A stretch of 64,000 bases of DNA from contig JARUPZ010000026.1 in NCBI GenBank assembly GCA_031213475.1, positions 7,254,200 to 7,318,199 on the forward strand, in the 5' to 3' direction. Source of the stretch: Nereocystis luetkeana. Its lineage: Eukaryota > Sar > Phaeophyceae > Laminariales > Laminariaceae. Within the stretch, counting starts at the first letter, position 1. Every line of letters begins with the position of its first letter. Below, piece by piece: positions 1 through 10,991 of this stretch. Below the pieces are notes generated by a model that worked only from the letters and a program-made list of their open reading frames with translations, ran no database searches and was not told the DNA's origin. The position numbers and the translations under genes are program-made.

Positions 1-184
1 ACTTTTTTTTTTTTTTTTTTTTTTTCTCCGTGTGCGAGGTTGCGCGGGGGTAACTTTTTTTTTTTTTCCTCTTCGAGACCGGTTCCATACGGATGTTGTA
101 TTTGTTTGGTGTATATTTTCTTCTCCTGGGGCTGCCTGGGGTTACTGGCCCTCCACTTCCGGAGTTACTGGAGCTTGCCTAGTT

Positions 185-288
185 CGGGGGACCATAGTAA
201 ATGGGACCTACGGTGAACACAAAAACCTATACTTTTCCCTATTTTTACCAACAATATTTGGTCCTATTTACTATGGCCCCCCGTGATA
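185..288. mobile_element. Family-1 MITE, copy A
   Basis: About 100 bp, palindromic, beginning CGGGGGACCATAGTAAA and ending CTATGGCCCCCCGTGATAG. It shares the ends and the internal GGTCCTATTTA and AACAATATTTGG blocks with six other copies in the window. It has no coding capacity, so it is a non-autonomous foldback element. Confidence 0.8.
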
Positions 289-1071
289 GTCTGTGTGACC
301 ACGGTGTGTATTGTGGTGGCGGCGTTATTAGAGTTAGGGCGACGAGAAAAACAAGGGAGGCAGGCGGCTTGCGGCTTGGCGGCGTTTTTATTTTTGAGGA
401 GGAGGAGGATGGTGGGAAGGTGGGGATGCGGATCGGGAGCGGGGGGGGGGGGGGGGTAGGGTGTTTTGTTTTTTTCTTCATGTTTGGGGGTAGTAGCGCG
501 AAACAGCGGACATCGAAGCGTTCGTCTCCCCCCCCCCCCCCCTCTCCCAGCCATCTGGGTGCCCCCGGCCTCGTTTTCCTCTGTCGCTGCCTGCCTGTCT
601 GCCTCCCTGCCCCATGCTAATGCTCCTATCGTGCTTTGGTGGTGTTGTTTTGTTATTTTCTTCTCGTCGAGTGATTCGCTCTGCGCAGGGAGCGATGATT
701 CCCCCCAACTCTTTGCGGTCACCTCTAGAGCAGCCTTCATCCACCGCCACACCCCCCGCTTCCGCCCCCCCCCACCCCCATTCGATGCTGCGACCCATTG
801 CAAGTTCGCCTCACAAGCGGTTCCTAGTAGGATGCAGCCCACCCTTTTCATGCGGCTATATATCGCCCAACACGCCACGGCGCATCGCGCTTGGTGCAAG
901 CAATGTCTGCCTCCGTCAAAACCCGATTAGCTCCGTCCCGACGTGTAGGAATGCAATGGTTTGTGGTCAATGACATGAGTACACCCCCCCCCCCTATCCC
1001 CCCTCCAATGGTGTCCAACTCTTGACGGGGCACCAGTAAAGCACCCCTTCTCCTTCGCGTTGGCTACATTG

Positions 1072-1104
<33 letters not shown>

Positions 1105-1141
1105 TCTGTCTTAAAATGTCCCATTTCACGGCCAGCTCCTG
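289..1141. other. Low-complexity intergenic or intronic sequence with a dispersed-repeat fragment
   Basis: G and C homopolymers (about 440-456 and 529-541) dominate. Positions 779-985 match the 3' half of a dispersed repeat also found at 27830-28195 and 33667-34045, sharing CGCGCTTGGTGCAAG. No credible gene seen. Confidence 0.6.
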
Positions 1142-1522
1142 ATGGCGCACATGGTACTCAATACGACCCTCGTACATGAAATACTATTCTGCCTGATTCT
1201 GGCTGTTTGCGCTGCCCGTGAGGTTGAGGCGCTCCTGTTTTTGTTTTCGATGTGCCTCGTTCCTCTGCCCCCCTTTTTGTATTTCTGTACTCCTGTGTTT
1301 TTTCTTTCATGTTGCGCTTGTATTCGCTGCCCCCTTTTGTCACTGTTGCGCTTCTTTTTTTTGTTTTTGTTTCTCGAAACTGCTGCCCGTTACCGCTTTT
1401 TTTGTGTGTCTCTTGTTGTTGTTGTTGTTGTTGTTGTTGCTGTCTCTTTTTCTTTTTTTTTTTCCCTGCACCAACCTTACGTACATTTGGTATACCTTTC
1501 CCACGCCAGACCACCCCTGCAG
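1142..1522 (+). other. Probable 3' part of an intron in the uS15 gene
   Basis: T-rich sequence with a (GTT)n run at about 1413-1440 and long T tracts ends in a good 3' splice site just before the uS15 exon. Long reading frames through it are products of the composition. The 5' splice site was not identified. Confidence 0.5.
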
Positions 1523-1764
1523 ACGCGGTCTCGAGGAAAGGACTGGTAGTGCTCGTGAAGAGAAGACGCTGCCTCCTGGAGACACTTCGCCACCGCGACA
1601 ACGCCCGTTGGCTGGCCACGACGGAGAGCCTCGGGCTGAGGCAGCGATCGGACCCGGTCGCCTCGATGGGAGAGCAGGTGATGATGGCCGCCCGTCGCGC
1701 CCGGCGACGAGACAGGGGAAGGAGGCGCCGGCAGGACGACGCGCACGGAGCGGAGCAGCGATAG
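1523..1764 (+). CDS. Organellar small-subunit ribosomal protein uS15, last exon (partial gene)
   Basis: This exon encodes the C-terminal part of ribosomal protein S15 (uS15), which binds the central domain of small-subunit rRNA. The segment SRKGLVVLVKRRRCLLETL, followed by a D-x-A-R and E-x-LGLR block, matches the most conserved part of bacterial-type S15 (SRRGL...RR.LL..L...D.AR....E.LGLR). After LGLR comes a basic tail of about 40 residues rich in Arg, longer than in bacteria, as is common for nucleus-encoded organellar proteins. A polypyrimidine tract with a GTT run leads to the acceptor CCCTGCAG at 1515-1522; an alternative CAG lies at 1507-1509. Stop TAG is at 1762-1764. The N-terminal exons are not recognisable upstream, so they lie beyond the window or in sequence too diverged to see. 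Mitochondrial or plastid destination cannot be decided here. The family is certain; the exact exon start is inferred. Confidence 0.85.
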
Positions 1765-2134
1765 CGCGGCACGCGCGTTGAGGGATGCGCCATGATACCA
1801 CTGCTCTCCGTTCGACGTGTCTCCTCGGCGAAGCGCGACCCGTGTTTCGCGACGGAAGGGTTTCTACTGTCGTCGATGAATCTTCACCTGCTCGTCTGTT
1901 CGCGATCACGCTTCGACCGCGGGACGACGGAATGTGACCTGTGCTTTACGACGAAATGGTGTACACCAGGTATGCGGGTTGACTGGAAAGGAAGTTTTGC
2001 TGTTGACGGCGAAAGGGGGGGCCTGTTCACAACAAAAGCCCACCCGTTTCACGACAAAAGCCCACCCGTTTCGCGACGGAAGGGAGGCCTCTTCTGTACG
2101 AAGGCTCACCTGTGCACAACGGAGTTCACGGCCA

Positions 2135-2358
2135 AAGATCACCCGCTCACGGCGGATGGAGGCGCACGGCAAGATGATGGCGCACGGAGCAGAGCAGCGG
2201 TTTGGTCGCGCCGCACGTAGCGTTGCGGTGCCGACGCACAAAAATCAAGATCACCCGCTCACGGCGGATGGAGGCGCACGGCAAGATGATGGCGCACGGA
2301 GCGGAGCAGCGGTTTGGTCGCGCCGCACGTAGCGTTGCGGTGCCGACGCACAAAAATC
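2135..2358 (+). repeat. Tandem duplication, 112 bp x 2
   Basis: Two nearly identical 112-bp units (2135-2246 and 2247-2358) differ at about one base. The core GCGCACGGAGCRGAGCAGCG also occurs at the end of the uS15 exon (about 1740-1760), and the flanks align loosely, so the unit looks derived from the uS15 3' end. Confidence 0.9.
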
Positions 2359-4315
2359 AAGTACGAAGGAATTGAGCCAAGGAGGACATATCGTTTCCGA
2401 GCAATTACGAGTTTCTGCTGTGGATTGTTCGCACCGTACCCCCCCCCCCCCCCCCCCCTCCCCTGTGGACCGGGGTGAGCATACGAGTTTTCGGTTTCGG
2501 TTGTTTTTGTTTTTGTTAGCGCGCAACGTATTCCACCGTGTCTTACCTCCCTTTTTGGACTTTTGACTATCGCTGGGGTGTGCATGGGGTAGCCGCCGTG
2601 GTAGACCCTGTCAAGTTCTCCGAGGATAGGAGGGCGCGCGCGTACAGTCAGGGTGGGTTTCCCTGGGCTTTTATTCTTGGCTGGTCATTAGCGGAGGGGG
2701 CGCGGGGGGGGGGGGGGGGGGGGGGGATCCGGGTGGGTCATCTCGGCCTTTTGCTCTGGGTTTTTAGAGACAAGGTTGCGCGCGGATAATCGGGTGGCGG
2801 ATCGGGAGCTGGGATGGTTGTCGATGGGTCGGCGTTACGGCGGCGGCTCGGGGTGTTTTTCGTTGTGGTTCGATAGAGGCGCAGGTACGCCCCGAGCTAC
2901 GCGATGGGGATTCCATGAGTGGGAGGGGGGTGGGAGGTGGGAGGTGGGAGTGGAGGGGGAGGACACGCGTGTCTAGCTGCTCCGGTAAAGCGGATACCGG
3001 GCACGACGATAAGCTTTTTTTTGAGCGGAATAGAAGGTGGGGGTGTGGGTGTGGGGGGGGGGGGTGGGGGCGGAGAGGTCGCTGATATTTTCATGTTTTT
3101 TTTTTTTAACCCTTTTACAACTGCACCCATGTTTTTTGGGACACACTGATTGTTAGATTGAGTTGGAAAGCATACGCACTTAAGTTGCAGTGTACGGGTT
3201 GAGCTCTGGGGTTGACGGCATTCAGCGATACTGCTGTGAAGTTTTTCGAGCGGGATCGGAAATGTCATGGCTTGCGCCTGAGTTTGTTGCCTCCGGAGCA
3301 GAGCGCGAGCAAAGACGTGTTCGTCGAGTCTGTCGGCACTTTTGAACCTTTGTGCCGCCCAAGAGCAGGAATAGGTGATACGCCATACTCTATACAAGCT
3401 CCCGCGCGCTGAAGGAATGCTGATACGCGATACTGGCTGTACAGGTAGCAGGCACTTCACGACAGTTTCAGCTATAAACCATCCCGGAGAAGTGTATGGC
3501 GCACTCGCTTAACCGAGCGGGAAGAGTTTTCACCCTTCTGGCGTAGGGTTCTCGTGGCGCGCGGGGGGGGGGGGCAGGCTCTCACCGACGTCGGGGTGTA
3601 GCGTGTCTTTGGTCTCGGGTGTTTAGTCTTAGGGGGGTATCAACATGAGGCGAAGCAGGATTTCAAAGCGTCTCACACACATTTCACAGATGATGATTTT
3701 AGATAATCTACCGAAGTATATCTCAACCAGACTTTGTGGTGCCTAAACCCGACGTGCAGGATCTGTACCGTACGCGGTGGAGGCCCCCCACCCAAGAGAA
3801 CACGCGCTAGGTGTGCTAGGTCATGCAGGTTCCACACCCCTCACCCGGCAACATGAACTAGATCATACAGATTAGGGATGTATTATGTCGGTGCTGATCT
3901 ACCTGGACGATGAAGTGGGGATCGGTGATTTAGTCCGGTACGTGGAAAAGGGTGTCAATGGGCATAGGCGGGCGGCCGAAAAAACGGCGTGGTGTCGCGG
4001 CGTGGGCGCAGGAGGCCGCAGGCGGACAGTGTTCGGTTTTGTTTTGCGCGCTCGACATATACGTGCACGCTGCACCGGTGTACCACAGTAGTACGCGAGG
4101 GCAGCGCGGAACAAATTAGGAGTTGAGAGAACCTCTGCTCGAGAAGTCGGCTCGGTTGATCTCATGAAAATCTACGGGTACATTAGGAATGGCCTTTTAA
4201 TCTGATTACACTACCTTAAGTAATGGCAAGCCACAACCCTGCTTCATGTATGTATAGTATCTTGAGCCTAGGCCCAAACTTTTTTTTTTCCTGTGCTTTC
4301 GTTTTCACCGCACAG
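2359..4315. other. Intergenic or intronic, no recognised gene
   Basis: Holds poly-C (about 2437-2458) and poly-G (about 2703-2726, 3051-3062) tracts. Short frames such as 3212-3412 (+) look partly protein-like but have no recognisable domain or splice context. Confidence 0.5.
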
Positions 4316-4455
4316 TATGGGGCTCCCTGAACCTGGTAGCATTTCCTGAGAGCTGGCTTGCCAATGTGCGACACCATGCTGCTGCAGTGTATGTGCTGTA
4401 TGTGCTGTTGTCCTTGGACCCCGTTTTTGGAGCGCGGGGCTTCCTCGCAGCGTGA
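4316..4455 (+). CDS. Possible terminal exon of an unidentified protein
   Basis: A strong 3' splice site (long T run, then TTTTCACCGCACAG ending at 4315) precedes an open frame from 4318 reading WGSLNLVAFPESWL, then a hydrophobic stretch AAAVYVLYVLLSL, ending at TGA 4453-4455. The hydrophobic part could be a membrane helix near the C-terminus. I do not recognise the family and cannot see the preceding exon. The call rests on the splice site and protein-like composition only. Confidence 0.3.
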
Positions 4456-4794
4456 ACAAATGGATCGGGCCCGCGTACGCAGTTTGTTTCCATTTTCAAT
4501 TGGTATCCTCCAGGGGACGGGCAAAACTAATCCTTGAGCTCACGACAGTTCCAGGTGTCAATTTTGAGATCTCAACTCGGTTGTTTCTATGGCCTGTCCT
4601 TGCTCTTTTTTTGGTTTGGTTTGGTTGGAGAAGACGCGGAGCATCGATGGTCAAGGGTGCGTGTATTATGCACGCACCGTAAGGCGGGCATCTTGGCAGC
4701 ATGGGAGGGTGCTCTGTTCCTTACCCGGCACACGTTGCTTCATGTTGATGCTCTGAAGCTTGAAGACAGACTACGTATATATCTGCTTGAACTC

Positions 4795-5665
4795 CAATCG
4801 ACCGAATACTAACAGAGGGGTCGTTAAAAACGATCGAAAAAAAGGAATCGTTTAACACGATTGGCAGACGATCTGAAACACGGATTTACTAGCGGGACAG
4901 TTGAATTCCGATCGGCCAAATATCGGAAAAAGGGTTCGCTAAAACCAGTACGCTACTGATAACGATACTGCCCCGTCAAAACCGATCGGCCAACAATTGA
5001 TTGTAGAGACATTATTAATAGTCGGTTGACCGATCGATGGTTGAAAAGGGATCGGTCCAAAACGATCGTCAAACGATACGTCAACAACAGTAAATCTTTG
5101 GATTCAATCAACGAGGATCGAAAATCAAAGATTGGTTGAAGGCGATCGGCTAAAACATCGTAAAAAAAGAAACATTTGATCACGATCGATTGAACGAAGG
5201 TCGTAGGAGTCCGAACGGCCTGCGATTGTACAAAAACAACAGTTTAACAGTTGTAAACAACACGCCGCTGATCGCACAGGAAAATAATCATCGAAAAGCA
5301 ATCGGCCTGATGGTGAAAATCGAATCGTTAATAAAACGATCGGTCAACGATCGTAAACTAACAACAACAGCATCGTTGGGATCCGATTGGCCCAATAATG
5401 AGCGTTAAAACGGATCATTGGAATCCAATCAGCCAACGATTATATATAGTATCGTTAATTTAGCTGATCGGCTAACGGTCGAATATAATGGGTTGTTAAA
5501 AACGATCAACCAACGATTATATGAAAGTGTCCTTGAATTGTGATCGGCTACTACTACCGCAATGGACGTGAACTAATATCGTCAAAACCGATCGACCGAC
5601 GATAGAAGGAGGGCGGTCGTTGAATCATAATCGGCCAACGATCGAAAAAATGTGCCATTGAAAAC
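4795..5665. repeat. Degenerate CGATCG hairpin minisatellite, block 1
   Basis: AT-rich sequence in which variants of CGATCGGCCAACGATCG followed by TAAAA and GGATCGTT recur roughly every 30-45 bp. Each core has CGATCG arms around GGCCAA and could fold into a small hairpin. Units are diverged, so this is an old array. Confidence 0.8.
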
Positions 5666-5798
5666 GATCCTCTACGTGTACCGGCTTAATAGGCAAACCT
5701 GCCTAGGGATACAAAGTGTCCCGACCTTGATCTTAACACGATCGCGACGAAAACAAATCCCTAGGTTTATCCTGGAGTTCTGTAGCAGAGGTTCGAAA

Positions 5799-5837
<39 letters not shown>

Positions 5838-5840
5838 GCC

Positions 5841-5881
<41 letters not shown>

Positions 5882-5884
5882 GCC

Positions 5885-5924
<40 letters not shown>

Positions 5925-6265
5925 CCCACTCAAACGGACATCCCAATCCTCGCAAAACCTGGTCCCAAACCACCCTTGATGTTGACGTGTATACCGCGCG
6001 AATCAGTAGCGGACACAATGGAGCCCTGCGCCTTGAGTTACAAGACCCAACCCCACCCGCGGGACAATCGATTGTATACGTTCGCTAGTTTTGTAGGCAA
6101 TCGCTTGTTGTGCCAGAGTCGGTACGAGCAGAGAAATATTTCGCAAATAAATTGGCTTCAACAGCGCATCGATCGTAACAAAAGTGATACCAACTTGTAG
6201 AAGCATGCCTCGCTCAGCGGGATTGGCCAATAATAGTGTGTACATGCCGTCGGTGCCCGCCGATT
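5666..6265. other. Non-satellite insert inside the hairpin minisatellite
   Basis: The GATCGGCC pattern largely stops here. The segment carries the (CTGT)n block and about 330 bp of unique sequence after it. The 182-codon frame at 5652-6200 runs through the microsatellite and is not credible. Confidence 0.6.
5801..5924 (+). repeat. (CTGT)n microsatellite
   Basis: About 31 tetranucleotide units with two TGCC variants. Confidence 0.97.
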
Positions 6266-8705
6266 GGCCGTCGATCGTAAATTGGGGGCAACGATCGCAA
6301 CGAGGGAGGATGTTTCAAAACATGGTTGGCCAACGATCTCGTGATAAAAAGGATCGTTAAAACAATCCAGCCAACTATTGGAATAAAGGCATCGCCAAAA
6401 AAAACGATCGACCAACGACCACAAAACAGGGATCGTCGTATTCTGACCGGTGGTTGACCAAAAAGACATGGATACCCGAAGCTAAAAGTGATCGGCCAAC
6501 GGGCGTGTGGAGAAAGACGATCTGTTCAAAACTATAGGCCAGCGATAGTAAAGAAGGGATCGATGGAATTTGATCGGCTTACCATGGTATTTTGTTGTTT
6601 TTCAAACAAGATCGGCCAACGATCGTATAACAAGGACTGCTGCTAAAACCTACCGGCGAACGGCCGTTAACAAAGGATCGTACAAAGTTTATCTGCCCAC
6701 GTTTATCGTCGAAAAATATCTGTTGGATTCCGATCGGCCGACGATCGTAAAAACGTATTCGTTGAAAACAAGCGGCCAACGGTGGTGAAAAGGGATCGTT
6801 GGATACCGACCGGCCTAGACGATCGACAGTAGAAAGGGATGGTTAAAATGCGTCGGCCAACCATCATAAAAAGAGATCGGTATTAATTCCAATCCTTCAA
6901 CGATCCTAAATAAAAAGGATTATTCAATCAAACAGATCGGTCACAGCCATCGTCGAAAGGATCGTGGAATAATGGATCGGACACCGATCATAAAACGGGA
7001 TCGTTAGATTCCGATTGGCCACTAAAAAAATATGGGTCGTGAACTAAGGCCTATCTATCATCGAACGGCCTCAAAAGAGTTCATTACAGCGGTGCACCGA
7101 TCGAAACATAAATCGTTTGTTTTTTTATATGCCAACGATCGTACCAAATGATCGTAAAAAGCGAGCAATAATCAATCATGAAAAAAAACGTTGGGTTACG
7201 CTCGGCCCACGATTATCATCATTAAGAACGAGTGGTGAACAGTAATCTACCAACGATCGTCATGAACGTATCGTTAAAAACGTCGACCAACGATCGTAAA
7301 AAAAAAAAGGATCGATAGCAATAATCGTCCCAAAATCGTAAAACAGCAGTCGCTCAATTCCAGTCCGCCATCGATCACATAAAAAAACGCTGAAAACATT
7401 AATTTAAAACCCGATCGGCCATCGGTCGTGAAAAAGAGATCGTTGGATTCCGATCGGTCTACGACCGATCGTAAGACTACCCTTATTACTCATTCTAACC
7501 GATCGGCCAACCAATACGATAGCAAGGATACACAAACCCGATTGCCGAACGATCGGAATAAAGAGATAGTTGAAGACGATCGGCCAACGATCGTAAAATT
7601 AAAAGAGGAATCGTCGGATTCCGTTCGGCCATTGATAAACAAGAGGACACAAATCTGGCGACGAGCGAGCGTGTAAAATCATCGTAATAATATGCGATAG
7701 GCGAGCGATCGTAAAAAAGAGACCACTCGAAATCGATCGGATAACACTCGTAAGGAAGGATCGTTGATCTCCAGTCGACTATGATAGTTTACAGCAAACA
7801 GGAATCGTTAAAAAACTTTGGCCAAGGAGATCGTTGAAGCCGATCGACCAACCGATCGTAAAAAAATGGACATTAAATGGACTCCGATCGGCCAACGATC
7901 ACTCAGGAGTGATCGTTATATATATGTAACTCGATCGGCCAACTAACTACCATGACACAAAAATGATCATAAAACCGATCGACCAACAACCGAGAGAAGG
8001 GGAGCATGATCGGCCCACGATCGATCATCATTGGAAAAAAACGTGGTCAAAAACGATCCGCCAACGATCGTTCTAATAAACGGATCGTTATAAATTGTTC
8101 GTTAAAAAACAGATCGGCCAACGAGCGTAAAGATCAGTCGTGAAAAAGGATTGTTGTCAAAAATCGTAGAACAAAAACAGCGATGATGATGGTCGTTCGA
8201 CTCCAATCGGCCACACCAGTCACCAACAAAAATTGATCAGTTGGCCAACGGTTTTAATTTACATGATAGGGAGCGTAAAAAAACGATTGACTAACGATAG
8301 CGAAACAAAAATGTTGTTGCCTTTTGATCGGCCAACCATAATCAAAATAGGATGGGCTGATCGCGATAATCGACCCTCCGATGATCGTAAAGGGACTGTT
8401 AATGAAAACGATCGGCCAACAACCATAAAAAAGGGATCGTTGGCTTCCGATCGGCCGACGACCGTAATTGGGATCGTCAAAAATGATCTGCCGAAGATCG
8501 CGAGAACACGGATCGTTAAGATAGATCGGCCAACGAACGGAATTAACAGACTGTAATAGACGCGATCGGCCAACGATCGTAAAACAGGAGTACGAGACGC
8601 ATTTGAATCGGCCAACGATCATAAACAGACCACACCACCACCGAAAAACGATCGGCCAGCGATCGAAAGAAGGGGATTACGATCGGCCACCGATCGTAAA
8701 ACAAA
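6266..8705. repeat. Degenerate CGATCG hairpin minisatellite, block 2
   Basis: Continuation of the 4795-5665 array. Best-preserved cores are near the right end (about 8523, 8563, 8607, 8648, 8681), spaced 33-44 bp. The common unit is roughly AACGATCGGCCAACGATCG, then TAAAA, then a short spacer with GGGATCGTTGG and ATTCC. With block 1 it totals about 3.3 kb, on the order of 80 units. Confidence 0.85.
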
Positions 8706-8913
8706 AAGCAAATAGAATGGTATACCACAGCAGTTTGTTTGGGTGTCGTGTCGTGCAACACCCTTGGCAGGCGGTACCACAAAGGTTGCGCTGGTTATGG
8801 TTACATAATAATATAATATACTACCTGGCTAGCGTCTGGAACTTAGGCACGAAGAGAGGTCTCATGTTGAAAAATACTACTCGTGGGGAAGAAAAACGAA
8901 AAACAAGAAGAGA

Positions 8914-9176
8914 GGAGGCGTTCTACGATAGGGGTTCACGGTAATTTTTCTGAGGCTCCTCACTTAAGGGGCTCCATACATCACCCGAAAACCGACTTCA
9001 GCAAAAATCAAATTCCATCCCGATGAATACTCCCATGGCCCGAGTATACCAAAGCGTCATTTTTCGAAACAAGATTGGCACTCCGATAATTCTGGGTTAA
9101 CGAGGCCCGTCATTCAGAATATATTTCAGCGGAAATAAATGTGCTATTAATACCGATATCGTAGAAAGAACGCGTT
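8914..9176 (+). mobile_element. Family-3 MITE, copy 1
   Basis: About 260 bp starting GGCGTTCTACGATAGGGG and ending near ATCGTAGAAAGAACGCG, so the termini are inverted repeats. Internal landmarks shared by all copies are CTCCTCACTTAAGGGGCTCC, GAAACAAGATTGGCA and CGTCATTCAGAA. GAAAAACAAGAAGAG lies on both flanks (about 8898 and 9188), a possible target-site or flank duplication. Confidence 0.85.
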
Positions 9177-10183
9177 AGTTAGAGGATGAAAAACAAGAAG
9201 AGTGGAACAAGAGATGAGTGAACACGACCGTCCTCTCAACTATCAATAACTCCCATGCACGGACGACTATACGTAAACGTGTGCACCCCTACTATGCGTC
9301 GTTGCACTGTGAGCGACCCACGGCAACGTTCCTTTGATGATGTTTGCTCGCGGAAAAATAGCTACCTGGTATGTATGTATGTATGTGCTATAATAATAGC
9401 AAATAAATGTCCCCGCGATCGTATGTATGTGCCTATTATTCTGTACCAGGTACCCAGGTACCAGTTAACTGAGCGTTGCCTTTCCGATGATCAGGATAAC
9501 ATTTTTACTCGCAAAGGAGATGTATTTCGCCGGCAGCGAAAAAGTACGCAGCACCATAATATACCATGCACTACAGGGAAGGCATTTATTTACTTGTGAC
9601 AGCTAGCTGTCGATCAACGCGATTAAAATTGAATATCAGCGTGGGCAGTCTCGAGATATCGGTGATATAAAAAATCGGCACTGATTGATGTAGCCCCCCC
9701 CCTCCCCCCGCCGAAACACCACTACTACCGTTCTACGATTCTGTCAAGGGTGGGTATGAACGTTAGAGGTGTGGTCGCCGTAGTTTGAAGGGCCTCGTAC
9801 AGAGCAGCAATCAACAAACAAACGCTGTCTGCGACGCGACGTCACACTGCGAGATAGATACCTGAATCTCCAAGAGGCAACCCAGCAGGGAGAAATATCG
9901 TCTGGAGCACAGATGGGACAAGTACGGGTCACATACCTGGTAATATATGTAAGTAAATGCATACTTCGTACCTGGTATATATACATATATATATATCACA
10001 CCTGACACATACATGTGGTTGTGTGCGTGATCGTCCTAAGAACCACGGTGCGCCACTTCTGCCCATCACTGCCTCCTGATTCAGATCCCTTAATCTATCC
10101 CGCGGGTTAGCTGCTTTTCCCGTGGGCCATAGCGGGGACCACGCAGCCGCTCCTGCAATGCCTCGCCTTGCGGTCGTTGTGGG
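9177..10183. other. Sequence between two inverted MITEs, no gene recognised
   Basis: Contains GTAT and TATA simple repeats, a C-rich tract near 9693, and four exact TACCTGGTA/TACCAGGTA motifs (9363, 9444, 9934, 9969). No transposase-like frame is visible, so it is not obviously the core of a larger element. Confidence 0.5.
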
Positions 10184-10443
10184 ACGCGTTTTACGATGAT
10201 AATAGACGTAACACATTTCCGCTGAAATTTGTTCTGAATGACGGGGCTCGTAAACCCAGAATTAATTGTCGGAATGCCAATCTTGTTTCGAGAAATAAAT
10301 GACGTTTTGGTAGACTTGGGCCATGGGATTATTCATCGGGATGTAATTTGATTTTGGCTGAAGTCGGTTTTCGGGTAAGGTATGGAGCCCCTTAAGTGAG
10401 GAGCCTCAGAAAATTTAGGGTGAACCTCCATCGTAGAACGCCT
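10184..10443 (-). mobile_element. Family-3 MITE, copy 2, inverted relative to copy 1
   Basis: Reads as the reverse complement of copy 1, ending ATCGTAGAACGCCTCC. Copies 1 and 2 face each other across about 1 kb (9177-10183). Confidence 0.85.
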
Positions 10444-10786
10444 CCTCGCGGATAACGGACAACTGAACTAGGATCTGGTGGTGCTGTTGATGCAATGGTC
10501 GTGTTGTGATGGTCGATCTTGTCTAACTGGACAGGGCAAGGAGAAGGGAGGAGAGATAGATAAAAAAAAGAGAAGACATGCAGAGTGCCAAAGATACACG
10601 CGCAAACTAAAGCGCCTGGGGATGCCGGAAAATCATTTTCCAGAATCGCTCAAGCACTGTACTACTCATCTGGGTCGCCGCCAAGACATTCTTTGCTGTT
10701 TCTTCTCCGATGCCGCTTGACTTCGCTCCTGACTCCGCCCGAAGTCTAGGCCCGAAATTACTGATTTGGCCGGGCGTAGGCGAGTC

Positions 10787-10795
10787 TATAAATAA
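10787..10795 (+). promoter_or_regulatory. TATA box, first copy
   Basis: TATAAATAA, 57 bp before an ATG. An exact second copy lies at 10935-10943. Inferred from sequence only. Confidence 0.4.
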
Positions 10796-10843
10796 AGGCT
10801 TCTTCGTTTGGAAACCCGCACGAAATCGGGGGAACTTCCAAAA

Positions 10844-10927
10844 ATGAGCCTCGCATCGACACTCCAAAACTTTTGCTCGCTTCGAACCGCAGCCTTATCA
10901 CAAGAAGCCCTTGACAACGTGGCGTAG
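10844..10927 (+). CDS. 27-codon ORF of the first duplicated cassette
   Basis: Starts MSLASTLQNFCSLRTAALSQ and stops at TAG 10925-10927, a stop created by the duplication junction. The same first 25 residues open the downstream ORF. It is either a truncated relic or an upstream ORF for the next copy. Confidence 0.25.
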   Translation: MSLASTLQNFCSLRTAALSQEALDNVA

Positions 10928-10991
10928 GCGAGTCTATAAATAAAGGCTTCTTCGTTTGGAAACCCGCACGAAATCGGGGGAACTTCCAAAA

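Noticed and set aside
5652-6200. 182-codon ORF
   Set aside because: Its middle is the (CTGT)n repeat and the flanks show no protein-like pattern.
4795-8705. CRISPR-like array (short conserved cores with variable spacers)
   Set aside because: Cores are highly degenerate, spacing is irregular, there is no leader or cas gene, and the genome is eukaryotic.
9177-10183. Autonomous DNA transposon between the two inverted family-3 MITEs
   Set aside because: No transposase-like frame is present between them, and each end is a complete MITE on its own.
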